Shown here piece by piece: positions 44,782 through 52,224 of a stretch of DNA of 64,000 nucleotides (the stretch's first letter is position 1; the number at the start of each line of letters is the position of its first letter). The notes below the pieces were generated by a model. That model made no database searches and was not told the DNA's origin. It saw nothing but the letters and a program-made list of their open reading frames with translations. Position numbers and translations under genes: made by a program. This DNA comes from Sideroxydans sp. Lineage in GTDB: Bacteria > Pseudomonadota > Gammaproteobacteria > Burkholderiales > Gallionellaceae. The DNA is taken from contig JAQTTU010000007.1 of assembly GCA_028710605.1 (NCBI GenBank), positions 62,001 to 126,000 on the forward strand, in the 5' to 3' direction.

Positions 44782-45755
44782 TACCATCCGAAATCTAACG
44801 CGCATTGCCGGAATACACGATCTGGAAAGTTGTGGCGGCAAAAATCAACCACCGCCCCGTTTGATACGGCCTTACGCAAGCGCTGCATCCACCCCGAGTA
44901 AAATTCAAGATTGTGTGCCAGCGTTCTGGCTTGAAAGGATAGGCCAGCGTCGGCCCACTGAGTTTGCCCAGCAAAGAATTCCGCCTGCGATAGGTGGAAG
45001 AGCAATGCCGTGTCATGATCAACAACAGTCTGACACCACTCCAAACCGTCGAAGCTGTCTGCGCCCATCGCAGTGTAGAGCGCAATTGAAATCGGGTTGC
45101 CCGTTCCAAGCAGATGAAGCGCAACGTAGCGCCCCTGTTTGTTAAGCTCTCGGCGGATTGCCTCAACCGCGCGGGCGCGCGATGTCACGCCGTCGCCCAA
45201 TCTGCGCTCCGGCACGGCGATCATCGGAACGCAGGTCTCAGCAACGACTGCCGCACAAAGAGTCGGCAACTCGTCGGCAGTGCCATGAACGATTGGCACA
45301 ATCAAGCAATCGGCTACCGCTGCCTGATCTGCGCGCCATCGCGCGACAACCAGCGCAACGTGTTCCGAAAATTCATTCGGTGGATTCTGTTCGTCAAAAC
45401 CAAACGCGAGGTCGAAAGCAAATGTTCCCAAGACCTTGTGAAAAGCTGCTTGCGTCCAGTCATCCTGAGCATCTTTCCAAAAACTCTCATAGTTCCCAGA
45501 GTCCATCAGCGTTACCGCACCAGCCTTATTGGACGTTCGCAACATCTGCACGACTTGCTCTGAATTGTCTATGGAGGCCAAGTCAAAAGCCGAAACAAGG
45601 AACTGGCTATTTATACCCACCAGCGACGACAAAAGCTGTAGGTAATCATTAGGGCGCAACGCCGTCTTAACCGAAGAAATAGATGGAAAGTAAACTGGCA
45701 ACGGCAACTCGCGTTGGCCGACACGGAGCGTAACTGGTCGCGCCACTTCCATCAT
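44781..45755 (-). CDS. tRNA-guanine transglycosylase-like protein (TGT family, type IV CBASS Cap10-like)
   Basis: A 324-residue TIM-barrel protein of the TGT superfamily. Family signatures are LMDSGNYES (Asp85, the position of the general acid/base), HLLGTGNPISIALYTAMGADSFDGLEW (Asp233/Asp236, candidate nucleophile) and TLAHNLEFYSGWM. The C-x-C-xx-C zinc motif of genuine tRNA TGTs is not visible, and the protein is shorter than bacterial TGT (about 375), so tRNA is probably not the substrate. It resembles the TGT-like ancillary proteins of type IV CBASS. The ATG overlaps the SLATT stop (ATGA) and its own stop overlaps the glycosylase start. Confidence 0.85.
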   Translation of the reverse strand: MMEVARPVTLRVGQRELPLPVYFPSISSVKTALRPNDYLQLLSSLVGINSQFLVSAFDLASIDNSEQVVQMLRTSNKAGAVTLMDSGNYESFWKDAQDDWTQAAFHKVLGTFAFDLAFGFDEQNPPNEFSEHVALVVARWRADQAAVADCLIVPIVHGTADELPTLCAAVVAETCVPMIAVPERRLGDGVTSRARAVEAIRRELNKQGRYVALHLLGTGNPISIALYTAMGADSFDGLEWCQTVVDHDTALLFHLSQAEFFAGQTQWADAGLSFQARTLAHNLEFYSGWMQRLRKAVSNGAVVDFCRHNFPDRVFRQCALDFGW

Positions 45756-46240
45756 TTCCCCTCCGGTTTTACGGTCGACGCTACGCGCCGCGTTTCATTG
45801 AACCAGTTGGCGTGCTCCGTGGAGACATGCTCCTCCACGCGTTCTGCAAGCAGGATCAACCGCTCAGACTCAGGCAGCGCGCGGTAGGGCCCCGCCGCCG
45901 ACAGGAACAAAAATTTCTCGTGTTTCAATCGCTCAGCCGTAGACCGGTAAGTAACCCAAAGCGTCGAATACTGATTCATCTGTTGAACCGCTTCGAGCAA
46001 AGCGATCATAGTGCCCGAAATTGCCGTGGCCCACTTGGCGCAATCTGCGGGCAAAAGACTCATTACCGGAATCAAGATGGCAAGCGCAACCTGCACCAGT
46101 TTAATACGCTTATACCAACGCTGGGCATGCACGCTTTTTGTGTCATACCATCGAAGTTGACTGTCCAGTCTCAACCATGCTGGATGCTGTGCGGCAAATT
46201 TAGGCACCGGAAAGTTTGGCTCCATTGACTTGTCATTCAT
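45752..46240 (-). CDS. SLATT-domain two-transmembrane effector-like protein
   Basis: A 162-residue protein with the SLATT layout: an amphipathic N-terminal helix (WYDTKSVHAQRWYKRIK), transmembrane segments at about 46-63 and 70-87, then a long helical tail (YRSTAERLKHEKFLFLSAAGPY). SLATT proteins are predicted pore-forming effectors in nucleotide-dependent defence systems. It is the first gene of the operon. TATAAA lies immediately before the ATG at 46240 and no ribosome site is evident; a second ATG five codons in is possible. Confidence 0.85.
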   Translation of the reverse strand: MNDKSMEPNFPVPKFAAQHPAWLRLDSQLRWYDTKSVHAQRWYKRIKLVQVALAILIPVMSLLPADCAKWATAISGTMIALLEAVQQMNQYSTLWVTYRSTAERLKHEKFLFLSAAGPYRALPESERLILLAERVEEHVSTEHANWFNETRRVASTVKPEGK

Positions 46241-46593
46241 AATTTATAGAGTCCGATCAGCCAATAATTGAAGCCACGATATATTCATCTGGTTTGTGCG
46301 AAGAGCGCTCGGTACGAGATAAGACAAGTGTTTTCCCCTTTATTGAACAAGATGAACTGTTGGCAATGTTTCCCGTCGCTACGAGCACTTATCCTGCGCC
46401 AGCCTCACTGTTCTGGGGATTCTGCTGTGAGCCTCGCGCCGTGCGTGCGGCACGATGTGCGTTTGGCATATCTGCAAGTGGAGCGAACTGTATGGAGTTG
46501 GCGGGTTAGTGTCAATGCAGATGGTAAGGGCGGGTACGCTAAGTAAATCCGTTCGCTCTGAGATGGGCTAAGGACTGATGGAGTGTCTGCTCG

Positions 46594-46654
46594 GCTGATT
46601 TATTCCTCCGTTCATGGTTCGACAAGCTCACCACGAACGGAAGAATAAATCAGC
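46594..46654. repeat. GCTGATTTATTC inverted repeat with the CGACAAGCTCACC core
   Basis: Arms GCTGATTTATTC and GAATAAATCAGC; the middle contains TTCATGGTTCGACAAGCTCACCACGAA. Confidence 0.8.
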
Positions 46655-46691
46655 TCCTACTCATAAAATAATTATCAAGCCACCTGCCCCG

Positions 46692-46757
46692 CAACGCCCG
46701 TCAATTGCCAATCTACACCAAACACTCGTTGCAGATGCCCGCCAATAGGCGTTCTAC
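46692..46757. repeat. REP-like palindrome at the right edge of the accessory island
   Basis: CGCCCGTCAATTGCCAATCTAC and a degenerate second arm (CCCGCCAATAGGCGTTCTAC). Same family as 41620-41680. Confidence 0.75.
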
Positions 46758-46781
46758 AAGCATCGCCCCATTCCATTTTCC

Positions 46782-48278
46782 TCACAACAACGGTTTGATC
46801 GGCAGCATTTGCCAGAACCTAACTTTACTGCGTTTGAAAAACGAGACCTGTTGGTCGGCTTCGTCCGTCGCGGCGTTCCAGCTATTTTCGGGTTGCATGT
46901 CGGTGGCGATTGCTGCCTCCACTGCGCGAGCCACATTTTCGTTATGGATGATTACGCCGACTTCGGTGTTGAGGTTTTCGGAGCGGGGGTCGAGGTTGTA
47001 GGTGCCGATGTAAACTTTGGCGGTATCGACGACCAGGGTTTTGGCGTGCAGGGCGAAGATGGGCGGTTTGATTTTTCCGGTGAGGGCGCTGTGCAGCAGT
47101 TGCTTGCGGATGGCGGGGTCGGGTTTGTATTCGTAAATTTCCAGTCCCATTTTTAGCAATTTTTCGCGCTGGTTGCGGTAGCCGCTGGAGGCTTGCAGGT
47201 TGTCGCTGGAGGCGAGGGAGTTGGTGTTGATGCGGATTTTTACGCCGCGCGCGATAGCGTTCTGGAATAGCTCGGTGGCATCATCGGACAGCACCAGATA
47301 CGGCGATTGGATGACGATGTTTGTTCGCGCGGATTCGACCAGTTGCGCCAGCGCCGAGGTGGTTCTGCCCTTGCCGCCCAGGCTGAAACGGTTGCTGTTC
47401 TTGCCCGGAATGTCGCTGATGAATTCCACTTTGCCCCACGCGATTTGTTCGGCCAGTCGCGGGAAGGCGGTGGGCACGCTGTTGATGGCTTCGCGGATTT
47501 GCGGCTCGAAATTCTCAGGTGCATTGGCGTACTCGTGCAGCTCGCGATAAACCTTGGCGATCTGCTGATCGTCGATGCGCACGTTCTTTTGCATCAGGCC
47601 GAGGCCGTCGTATAACTCTTCGACTGGCTCGCACAGCGGGCTGCGCCAGAAGTTTTCAAAACTCTGCTGCATGGCTGTCACGGCATCGCCCAGCACCAGC
47701 GCGTCGCGGTCACGGAAGTTGTATTCGTGGTGGTAATCGAAATATTCGGCGGCCATGTTGCGCCCGCCGGTGATCGCCACCTTGCCATCGACGATGAAGG
47801 TCTTGTCGTGCATGCGCTGGTTTACGCCGCGAAAATCGCCGACCACATTCAGCGCGCGTTTTTGCAGCGGCACGCCGACCGAACTTTTCGGGTTGTAGAT
47901 GCGGATGTCGATATTGGGATGACGCGCCAGCGCCAGCAACGATTCGTCCGGCGCGTCTATCATCAAGTCATCCACAATGATGCGCACTTTCACGCCGCGC
48001 TCCGCCGCGCGCAACAAAGCCTCGGCGGCCAAAATGCCGATGTTGTCGGCGCTCCAGATGAAGTATTGCACCTCGATGGAATGTTGCGCGTGGTCGGCCA
48101 GCCACGCCCGGGCGAACAACGCTTCTTCGCCGCTGTTCAGCACATAGATGCCGCTTTGTCCGGGGTGGGCGGAGAGTTGCTGGTCGATGATGGACATCGC
48201 GGCTTCGGGTTCGGCGCGCGCGGTGGTGGGCAGCAATGCAATCAGAATGCAGGCTACCAGGGCGAATGAATTTTTCAC
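46782..48278 (-). CDS. Phospholipase D-family protein (ClsC/cardiolipin-synthase-like)
   Basis: A 498-residue exported PLD-superfamily protein with signal peptide (MKNSFALVACILIALLPTTARA). Two HKD motifs are present: MHDKTFIVDGKVAITGGRN and LHAKTLVVDTAKVYIGTYN. The spacing and length agree with ClsC-type cardiolipin synthases or related lipid hydrolases rather than secreted nucleases. The mipA-like gene precedes it by 17 bases, suggesting an envelope operon. A defence role was considered because of the adjacent island, but the signal peptide and operon argue for envelope lipid metabolism. Confidence 0.87.
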   Translation of the reverse strand: MKNSFALVACILIALLPTTARAEPEAAMSIIDQQLSAHPGQSGIYVLNSGEEALFARAWLADHAQHSIEVQYFIWSADNIGILAAEALLRAAERGVKVRIIVDDLMIDAPDESLLALARHPNIDIRIYNPKSSVGVPLQKRALNVVGDFRGVNQRMHDKTFIVDGKVAITGGRNMAAEYFDYHHEYNFRDRDALVLGDAVTAMQQSFENFWRSPLCEPVEELYDGLGLMQKNVRIDDQQIAKVYRELHEYANAPENFEPQIREAINSVPTAFPRLAEQIAWGKVEFISDIPGKNSNRFSLGGKGRTTSALAQLVESARTNIVIQSPYLVLSDDATELFQNAIARGVKIRINTNSLASSDNLQASSGYRNQREKLLKMGLEIYEYKPDPAIRKQLLHSALTGKIKPPIFALHAKTLVVDTAKVYIGTYNLDPRSENLNTEVGVIIHNENVARAVEAAIATDMQPENSWNAATDEADQQVSFFKRSKVRFWQMLPIKPLL

Positions 48279-48295
48279 GTAAACGCGTTCTCCGA

Positions 48296-49060
48296 TTACT
48301 TGAAGCGATAACTCAGCGCGAGGTAGCCGGTATCCAGATAGCGCCGGGTAACGATGGGGCTTTGCTGGATGGCATCGCCCAGCCGCTTGTGGCGCAGGTA
48401 GGCGTTCAGATGATATTCAGGGGTCAGTTCGACATCGATAATCAGTGCGATGAAGCCGTTGTATGCGCCACCGGGTTGATAGGCGGCATACAGGCTGGCG
48501 GCGGCTTCCTGCGGCGAGATGCCGTAGTAATAGCGCACGTACTCTTGAGAAAAATATTCTGCCCCCAACAGCGGATATAGCGTCACGCGCGGCAGTTCAA
48601 CTTTCCCGCCCCACAGCATCTCGACGCGGTTACCTTTGGACTGCCTCACATCGTGGAAAGCGTTGATATAGAAGCCGCCCACCGGCGTGATCTGAAGCGT
48701 GCCCAAGCCCAAGGGAACGGGCATTACCCGGTCGTGCAGACCTTGCAGCACGGGCGTATCTGCGCTGAATCCGTCCATGCTGACGCGCCCCGCGACTTCC
48801 AGATAACCGTAACCCATCTTCACGGTTTTGATGCCCAGCGTGTCAACCCGGGCAAACGCTCTGCCGTATTTGAAATCGCCGTAGGGCAGCACGCTGACTG
48901 CGCCGCTTTTGCTGACAATGGTGCTGCCCGTGTAGTAAGCGCCCGCGCCGACATCGCCTTCCAGCTTCTGCGGAAATTCTTCGGCTTGCGCGGAGGTGAT
49001 ACAGAGCAAGCAGAGACACAATTTCCAAAAGCTGATTTTGTTACTTTGCCGAGTGTCCAT
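48296..49060 (-). CDS. MipA/OmpV-family outer-membrane protein
   Basis: A 254-residue protein with signal sequence (KLCLCLLCITSAQA) from the ATG at 49060. It shows the MipA/OmpV pattern of beta strands (GDVGAGAYYTGSTIV, LPYGDFKYGRAFARVDTLGI) and ends in the outer-membrane signature YLALSYRF. MipA is described as a scaffold for peptidoglycan enzymes. Its start overlaps the end of the DUF3025 gene by 20 bases. Confidence 0.87.
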   Translation of the reverse strand: MDTRQSNKISFWKLCLCLLCITSAQAEEFPQKLEGDVGAGAYYTGSTIVSKSGAVSVLPYGDFKYGRAFARVDTLGIKTVKMGYGYLEVAGRVSMDGFSADTPVLQGLHDRVMPVPLGLGTLQITPVGGFYINAFHDVRQSKGNRVEMLWGGKVELPRVTLYPLLGAEYFSQEYVRYYYGISPQEAAASLYAAYQPGGAYNGFIALIIDVELTPEYHLNAYLRHKRLGDAIQQSPIVTRRYLDTGYLALSYRFK

Positions 49061-49883
49061 GTCTGCCCGATCTGAAGTAGTGGGTGTTGTCGTAATACGC
49101 CGCGTGTTCATTTTCCGCTGCCCAGCCCGGAATACCCAGCAGAGGCACGGGTGTCAGTTCGCGCGTGCTGCGGCAATGTTCGGGCGCATTCAAATATTGC
49201 GCCAGCATGCTATCCAGATGCGCCATGCGTTGCGGCATGGACCAGCTAAAAAATTCCTGCGCCACCGGCAGCAGCAAACCTTGTCCGGTCATGCCGACGT
49301 AAGGGGTCAGCGCTTTTTCGTACAGACCGTGGCCGAACAGGTAGAAGCCCATGCTTGATTGCACTTGCGCGCGCCGCTGCCAGAATAATTCTTTCCATTG
49401 AAAATTGCGCAGCAGTGCGGCCAGCTCATCGTCGGCATATACCACGACGACACCGGATTCGTCGAACAAGGTATTGGTGTCGCGCACCGTGCCGCGCTGG
49501 CTGTGCAGCGTTGCTTTGTCCTCGGTAGTCAGCGCCAGATAATGGCGCTGGTTGATGGCGGCTTTGGCTTTGGGAAAGACAAACCAGATCAGCGCGTTGA
49601 GTAAATCGTGCCAGTTGTTTTCGCGCGTCGGCACTTCGCCTTTCAGATAGCAGCGCGGCTCGTATTGCGCCTCGAACGGCAGCTTGCCGTATTCCTGCGG
49701 TACGAAGCGCAGCACATGCCCGCTCAACGTAGTGATGGTTGGCTGTTGTGCCGCGAGCAGCGCGTTCTGATCCTGCAATGTCGGAAAACATTCCTCCTTG
49801 AAGCAATCGACAAACGGATGCAGCGGCGCATACGCCGCTTCGCTCAACAATCGCTGTTTGTCCCATTCCGGTGTCAGTTTCAT
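49041..49883 (-). CDS. DUF3025-family protein
   Basis: A 280-residue protein of DUF3025, common in Betaproteobacteria and of unknown function. Characteristic segments are NWHDLLNALIWFVFPKAKAAINQRH and DESGVVVVYADDELAALLR, and GFYLFGHGLYEKAL. No signal peptide. First gene of the leftward trio with mipA and the PLD-like gene; it diverges from the cyclic-nucleotide-binding gene. Confidence 0.85.
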   Translation of the reverse strand: MKLTPEWDKQRLLSEAAYAPLHPFVDCFKEECFPTLQDQNALLAAQQPTITTLSGHVLRFVPQEYGKLPFEAQYEPRCYLKGEVPTRENNWHDLLNALIWFVFPKAKAAINQRHYLALTTEDKATLHSQRGTVRDTNTLFDESGVVVVYADDELAALLRNFQWKELFWQRRAQVQSSMGFYLFGHGLYEKALTPYVGMTGQGLLLPVAQEFFSWSMPQRMAHLDSMLAQYLNAPEHCRSTRELTPVPLLGIPGWAAENEHAAYYDNTHYFRSGRHGHSAK

Positions 49884-49970
49884 AGACGGGAGTGTAGCGG
49901 AATTTCACTACACAACACATCCGTCACGGCTTGTGGTAAGTTTGGAAAACATTGCGTATGCGGAGGGAAT

Positions 49971-50468
49971 ATGAACGAGTTTGATGCCATTCAAGCCAGC
50001 CTTGCCAGCTTCACCAAAAGCCTCGATGAAGCCGTTTCAAACCAGTTTGTCGAGATGCGCAAATGCTCGTTCTTCGACCCCATCCCCAGCGAATGGCTCA
50101 CCCCCATCGCCGAACAAGCCGAGATCAAAACCTTCGCGCGCGGTGCGACGCTGACGACCGAAGGAGATAGCATGTCGTCATTCTTTGTCATTCTGTTCGG
50201 CAGTGCCACCGCTTACTACAAAGGCAAACCCGTCGGGGTTATCCGCAGCGGCGAGTGTCTGGGCGAAGGCGTATTTTTCACCCATGAAACGTTGCAGCGC
50301 TCGGCCACCGTGATCGCGGACGGCCAGCTCGTGGTGGCAGAAATCAGAAAAGTTTCTCTCGACAATATTCAGGGCGAGGCGAGGGCACACATGAACAAGG
50401 CGCTGCTGTTGGCATTATTCAAAAAATTGCAGGCTGCAAACCGCAAGATCGAGGAATTGTTGCGCTGA
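49971..50468 (+). CDS. Cyclic nucleotide-binding-domain protein
   Basis: A 165-residue protein with a single cNMP-binding (Crp-like) domain: FARGATLTTEGDSMSSFFVILFGSATAYYKGKPVGVIRSGECLGEGVFF, then QRSATVIADGQLVVAEI. The phosphate-binding cassette is degenerate (no clear RTA arginine), so ligand binding is doubtful. No HTH is attached. The start at 49971 has GGAGGG upstream. The ParA gene follows after 4 bases, so the pair is probably co-transcribed. Confidence 0.85.
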   Translation: MNEFDAIQASLASFTKSLDEAVSNQFVEMRKCSFFDPIPSEWLTPIAEQAEIKTFARGATLTTEGDSMSSFFVILFGSATAYYKGKPVGVIRSGECLGEGVFFTHETLQRSATVIADGQLVVAEIRKVSLDNIQGEARAHMNKALLLALFKKLQAANRKIEELLR

Positions 50469-50472
50469 TCTT

Positions 50473-51240
50473 ATGAGTATTATCGCGGTCTTCAATCAAA
50501 AAGGCGGTGTCGGCAAAACCACCACTGCACTCAATCTCGCTGCGGCATTGCAACGCAGCGGTCGTCTTACTTACGCCATCGACCTCGACCCGCAGGCGCA
50601 ACTCAGCGCCATCTCCAGTGTGACGGCCAAGTCCGGCGATGAAACCGTGATGGGCATTTTTCAGCACAGCCGCCTGTTGCGCGATCTGTTGCAACCCTCG
50701 CCCAATGCAGTACAAATGGTTCCGGCGCACATTGAATTGGCCAAAGTGGATGTGCTGTTCGGCAAGGGATTCAACGTGGTGAACAAGCTGAACGCCACCT
50801 TGCAAGCCGAACATTTCGACAAGAGCGAGTCGCATGTCGTCATGGATTGCAGCCCGCTGATCGGCGTGCTGTCGCTGAACGCGATATTCGCCTGCCACGG
50901 CTTGATCGTTCCGGTTTCCGCCGACCATCTTTCCGCCCAGGGGGCGTTTCAAATCGAAAAAACCTTGAATGCGCTGGAGCCGGTACTCAAACGCCGCGTC
51001 AAACGGCGCTATCTGCTCACCCGTTTCGACGGGAGGCGGCGCATGGCATGGGATATTCTGAAAATACTGGAAGAGCGTTTCGGTGCGGATGTGTGCCGCA
51101 CGCGTATTGCGGAAAACGTCAGCCTGGCAGAGAGTCCGGCGGAAAATAAAACCGTGTTCGAACACGCCCCGACCAGTCGCGGCGCGACCGATTATCAGGA
51201 ACTGCTGGACGAATTGATGTCCGACGGATTTATCGGGTAA
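50473..51240 (+). CDS. ParA/MinD-family ATPase
   Basis: A 255-residue deviant Walker ATPase. KGGVGKTTTALNLA is at residues 10-23 and the Walker-B-like DCSPLIGVLSLNAI near 125, with AIDLDPQAQLS near 38. No parB follows, so it is an orphan ParA, of the kind that positions cellular structures. The tight link to a cyclic-nucleotide-binding protein suggests it positions or is regulated by that partner. Confidence 0.88.
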   Translation: MSIIAVFNQKGGVGKTTTALNLAAALQRSGRLTYAIDLDPQAQLSAISSVTAKSGDETVMGIFQHSRLLRDLLQPSPNAVQMVPAHIELAKVDVLFGKGFNVVNKLNATLQAEHFDKSESHVVMDCSPLIGVLSLNAIFACHGLIVPVSADHLSAQGAFQIEKTLNALEPVLKRRVKRRYLLTRFDGRRRMAWDILKILEERFGADVCRTRIAENVSLAESPAENKTVFEHAPTSRGATDYQELLDELMSDGFIG

Positions 51241-51243
51241 GGC

Positions 51244-51459
51244 TTATTTCGAAATCAGCGAAATGAGATCCTCGACAGACACCGCTTGCTGTATCTTGTG
51301 ATCAGTCACCTGTTTCGAATTGCAACTCACCACTTCGCAGTTGCGATACATCTGGCGCAGTTTTCTTTCCGCCTCCGCCTGATCGCGTCCCGCAATGACC
51401 ACGCTGACAATACGCTGCCCGTCGCGCGTCAGTATCGAAAAATCGAACTTCTGCATCAT
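51244..51459 (-). CDS. Small hypothetical protein, 71 aa
   Basis: Residues MMQKFDFSILTRDGQRIVSVV then REAEAERK-like helical part and an acidic end (VEDLISLISK). It has a short beta-hairpin followed by a helix, like small regulators of unknown function. It is convergent with the ParA gene and lies in the same direction as rlmB, 24 bases downstream. No family recognised. Confidence 0.6.
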   Translation of the reverse strand: MMQKFDFSILTRDGQRIVSVVIAGRDQAEAERKLRQMYRNCEVVSCNSKQVTDHKIQQAVSVEDLISLISK

Positions 51460-51483
51460 CCTCTCCCCTGCAATTTTATATTT

Positions 51484-52224
51484 TTATTTTACTGCCCTCT
51501 GCCTTCTTGCTTCGTAAAGGCACACACCGGTGCTCACTGACACATTCAAACTTTCCACACTGCCCTGCATCGGGATGCGCACCAACTGATCGCAAGTTTC
51601 TCTGGTCAAGCGGCGCAAACCCTCGCCTTCCGCACCGAGCACCCAGGCTACTGCGCCCGTGTGCCGCACATCATACAAGTTCGTTTCCGCTTCGCCATCC
51701 ATACCGATCACCCAGATGTCGCGCTCTTTCAGTTCGCGCAGGGTGCGCGCCAGATTGGTGACAGTGATGTAAGGCACGGTCTGCGCCGCTCCACAGGCCA
51801 CCTTCTCCACCGTAGCGTTGATGCCCACCGCGCGGTCTTTGGGCGCGATCACCGCATGCACTCCAAAGGCATCGGCACTGCGCAGACACGCGCCCAGATT
51901 GTGCGGATCCTGCACGCCATCCAGCACCAGCAACAATGCCGGTTCGGTCAGCGTGTCCAGCACATCGTCCAGATGCTGCACTTTCATGGATGCATCCACC
52001 CGCGCGGCAACGCCCTGATGGCGCGGTGTTCCGGCCATGCCGTCGAGACGTTTGCCATCCACTTGAATGATGCGCACGCCGCTGCTCTCGGCCAGTTTCA
52101 GCAGGTCGCGCGCGCGCGGGTCGCGGCGTCCGGTATCGACAAACACTTCCAGCACGCTGTCGGCGTTCTGGCGGATGCGTGCGGTGACGGCATGGAAGCC
52201 GTGAATGATGCGTGACTCAGCCAT
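51484..52224 (-). CDS. rlmB: 23S rRNA (guanosine-2'-O-)-methyltransferase RlmB
   Basis: About 246 residues of the SpoU/TrmH family. The start at 52224 ([20 protein letters not shown]) overlaps the last codons of rnr by 8 bases. SpoU motifs: [40 protein letters not shown] and [24 protein letters not shown]. It methylates the ribose of G2251 in 23S rRNA. Confidence 0.95.
   Translation of the reverse strand: MAESRIIHGFHAVTARIRQNADSVLEVFVDTGRRDPRARDLLKLAESSGVRIIQVDGKRLDGMAGTPRHQGVAARVDASMKVQHLDDVLDTLTEPALLLVLDGVQDPHNLGACLRSADAFGVHAVIAPKDRAVGINATVEKVACGAAQTVPYITVTNLARTLRELKERDIWVIGMDGEAETNLYDVRHTGAVAWVLGAEGEGLRRLTRETCDQLVRIPMQGSVESLNVSVSTGVCLYEARRQRAVK

Larger units (their letters stand above)
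46241..46781. other. Gene-free stretch upstream of the SLATT operon with two repeats
   Basis: Short open frames here (for example around 46294-46509) overlap one another in different frames and match no family I know; they could be remains of a lost gene. TTCAAT and TATAAA (18-base spacing, minus strand, ending at 46242) may be the operon promoter. Repeats are at 46594-46654 and 46692-46757. Confidence 0.5.

Noticed and set aside
43469-45755. dpd-type 7-deazaguanine DNA modification cluster
   Set aside because: TGT- and QueC-like genes are present, but the large DpdA partner set (helicase and nuclease genes) is missing and an OGG-like plus TIR/SLATT genes are not part of dpd.
42967-46240. 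Qat defence system
   Set aside because: A QueC-like gene is present, but no QatA ATPase, QatB or TatD-like QatD.
42967-46240. Thoeris system
   Set aside because: TIR protein present but no ThsA-type NADase or SLOG/SIR2 partner; the linked genes match the type IV CBASS ancillary set instead.
46294-46509. Possible small gene or CD-NTase remnant upstream of the SLATT gene
   Set aside because: No GS-x-D or catalytic aspartate motif, several frames overlap with no codon bias.
46782-48278. PLD-like protein as a defence nuclease effector
   Set aside because: It has a signal peptide, the length of a cardiolipin synthase and sits in an operon with mipA.
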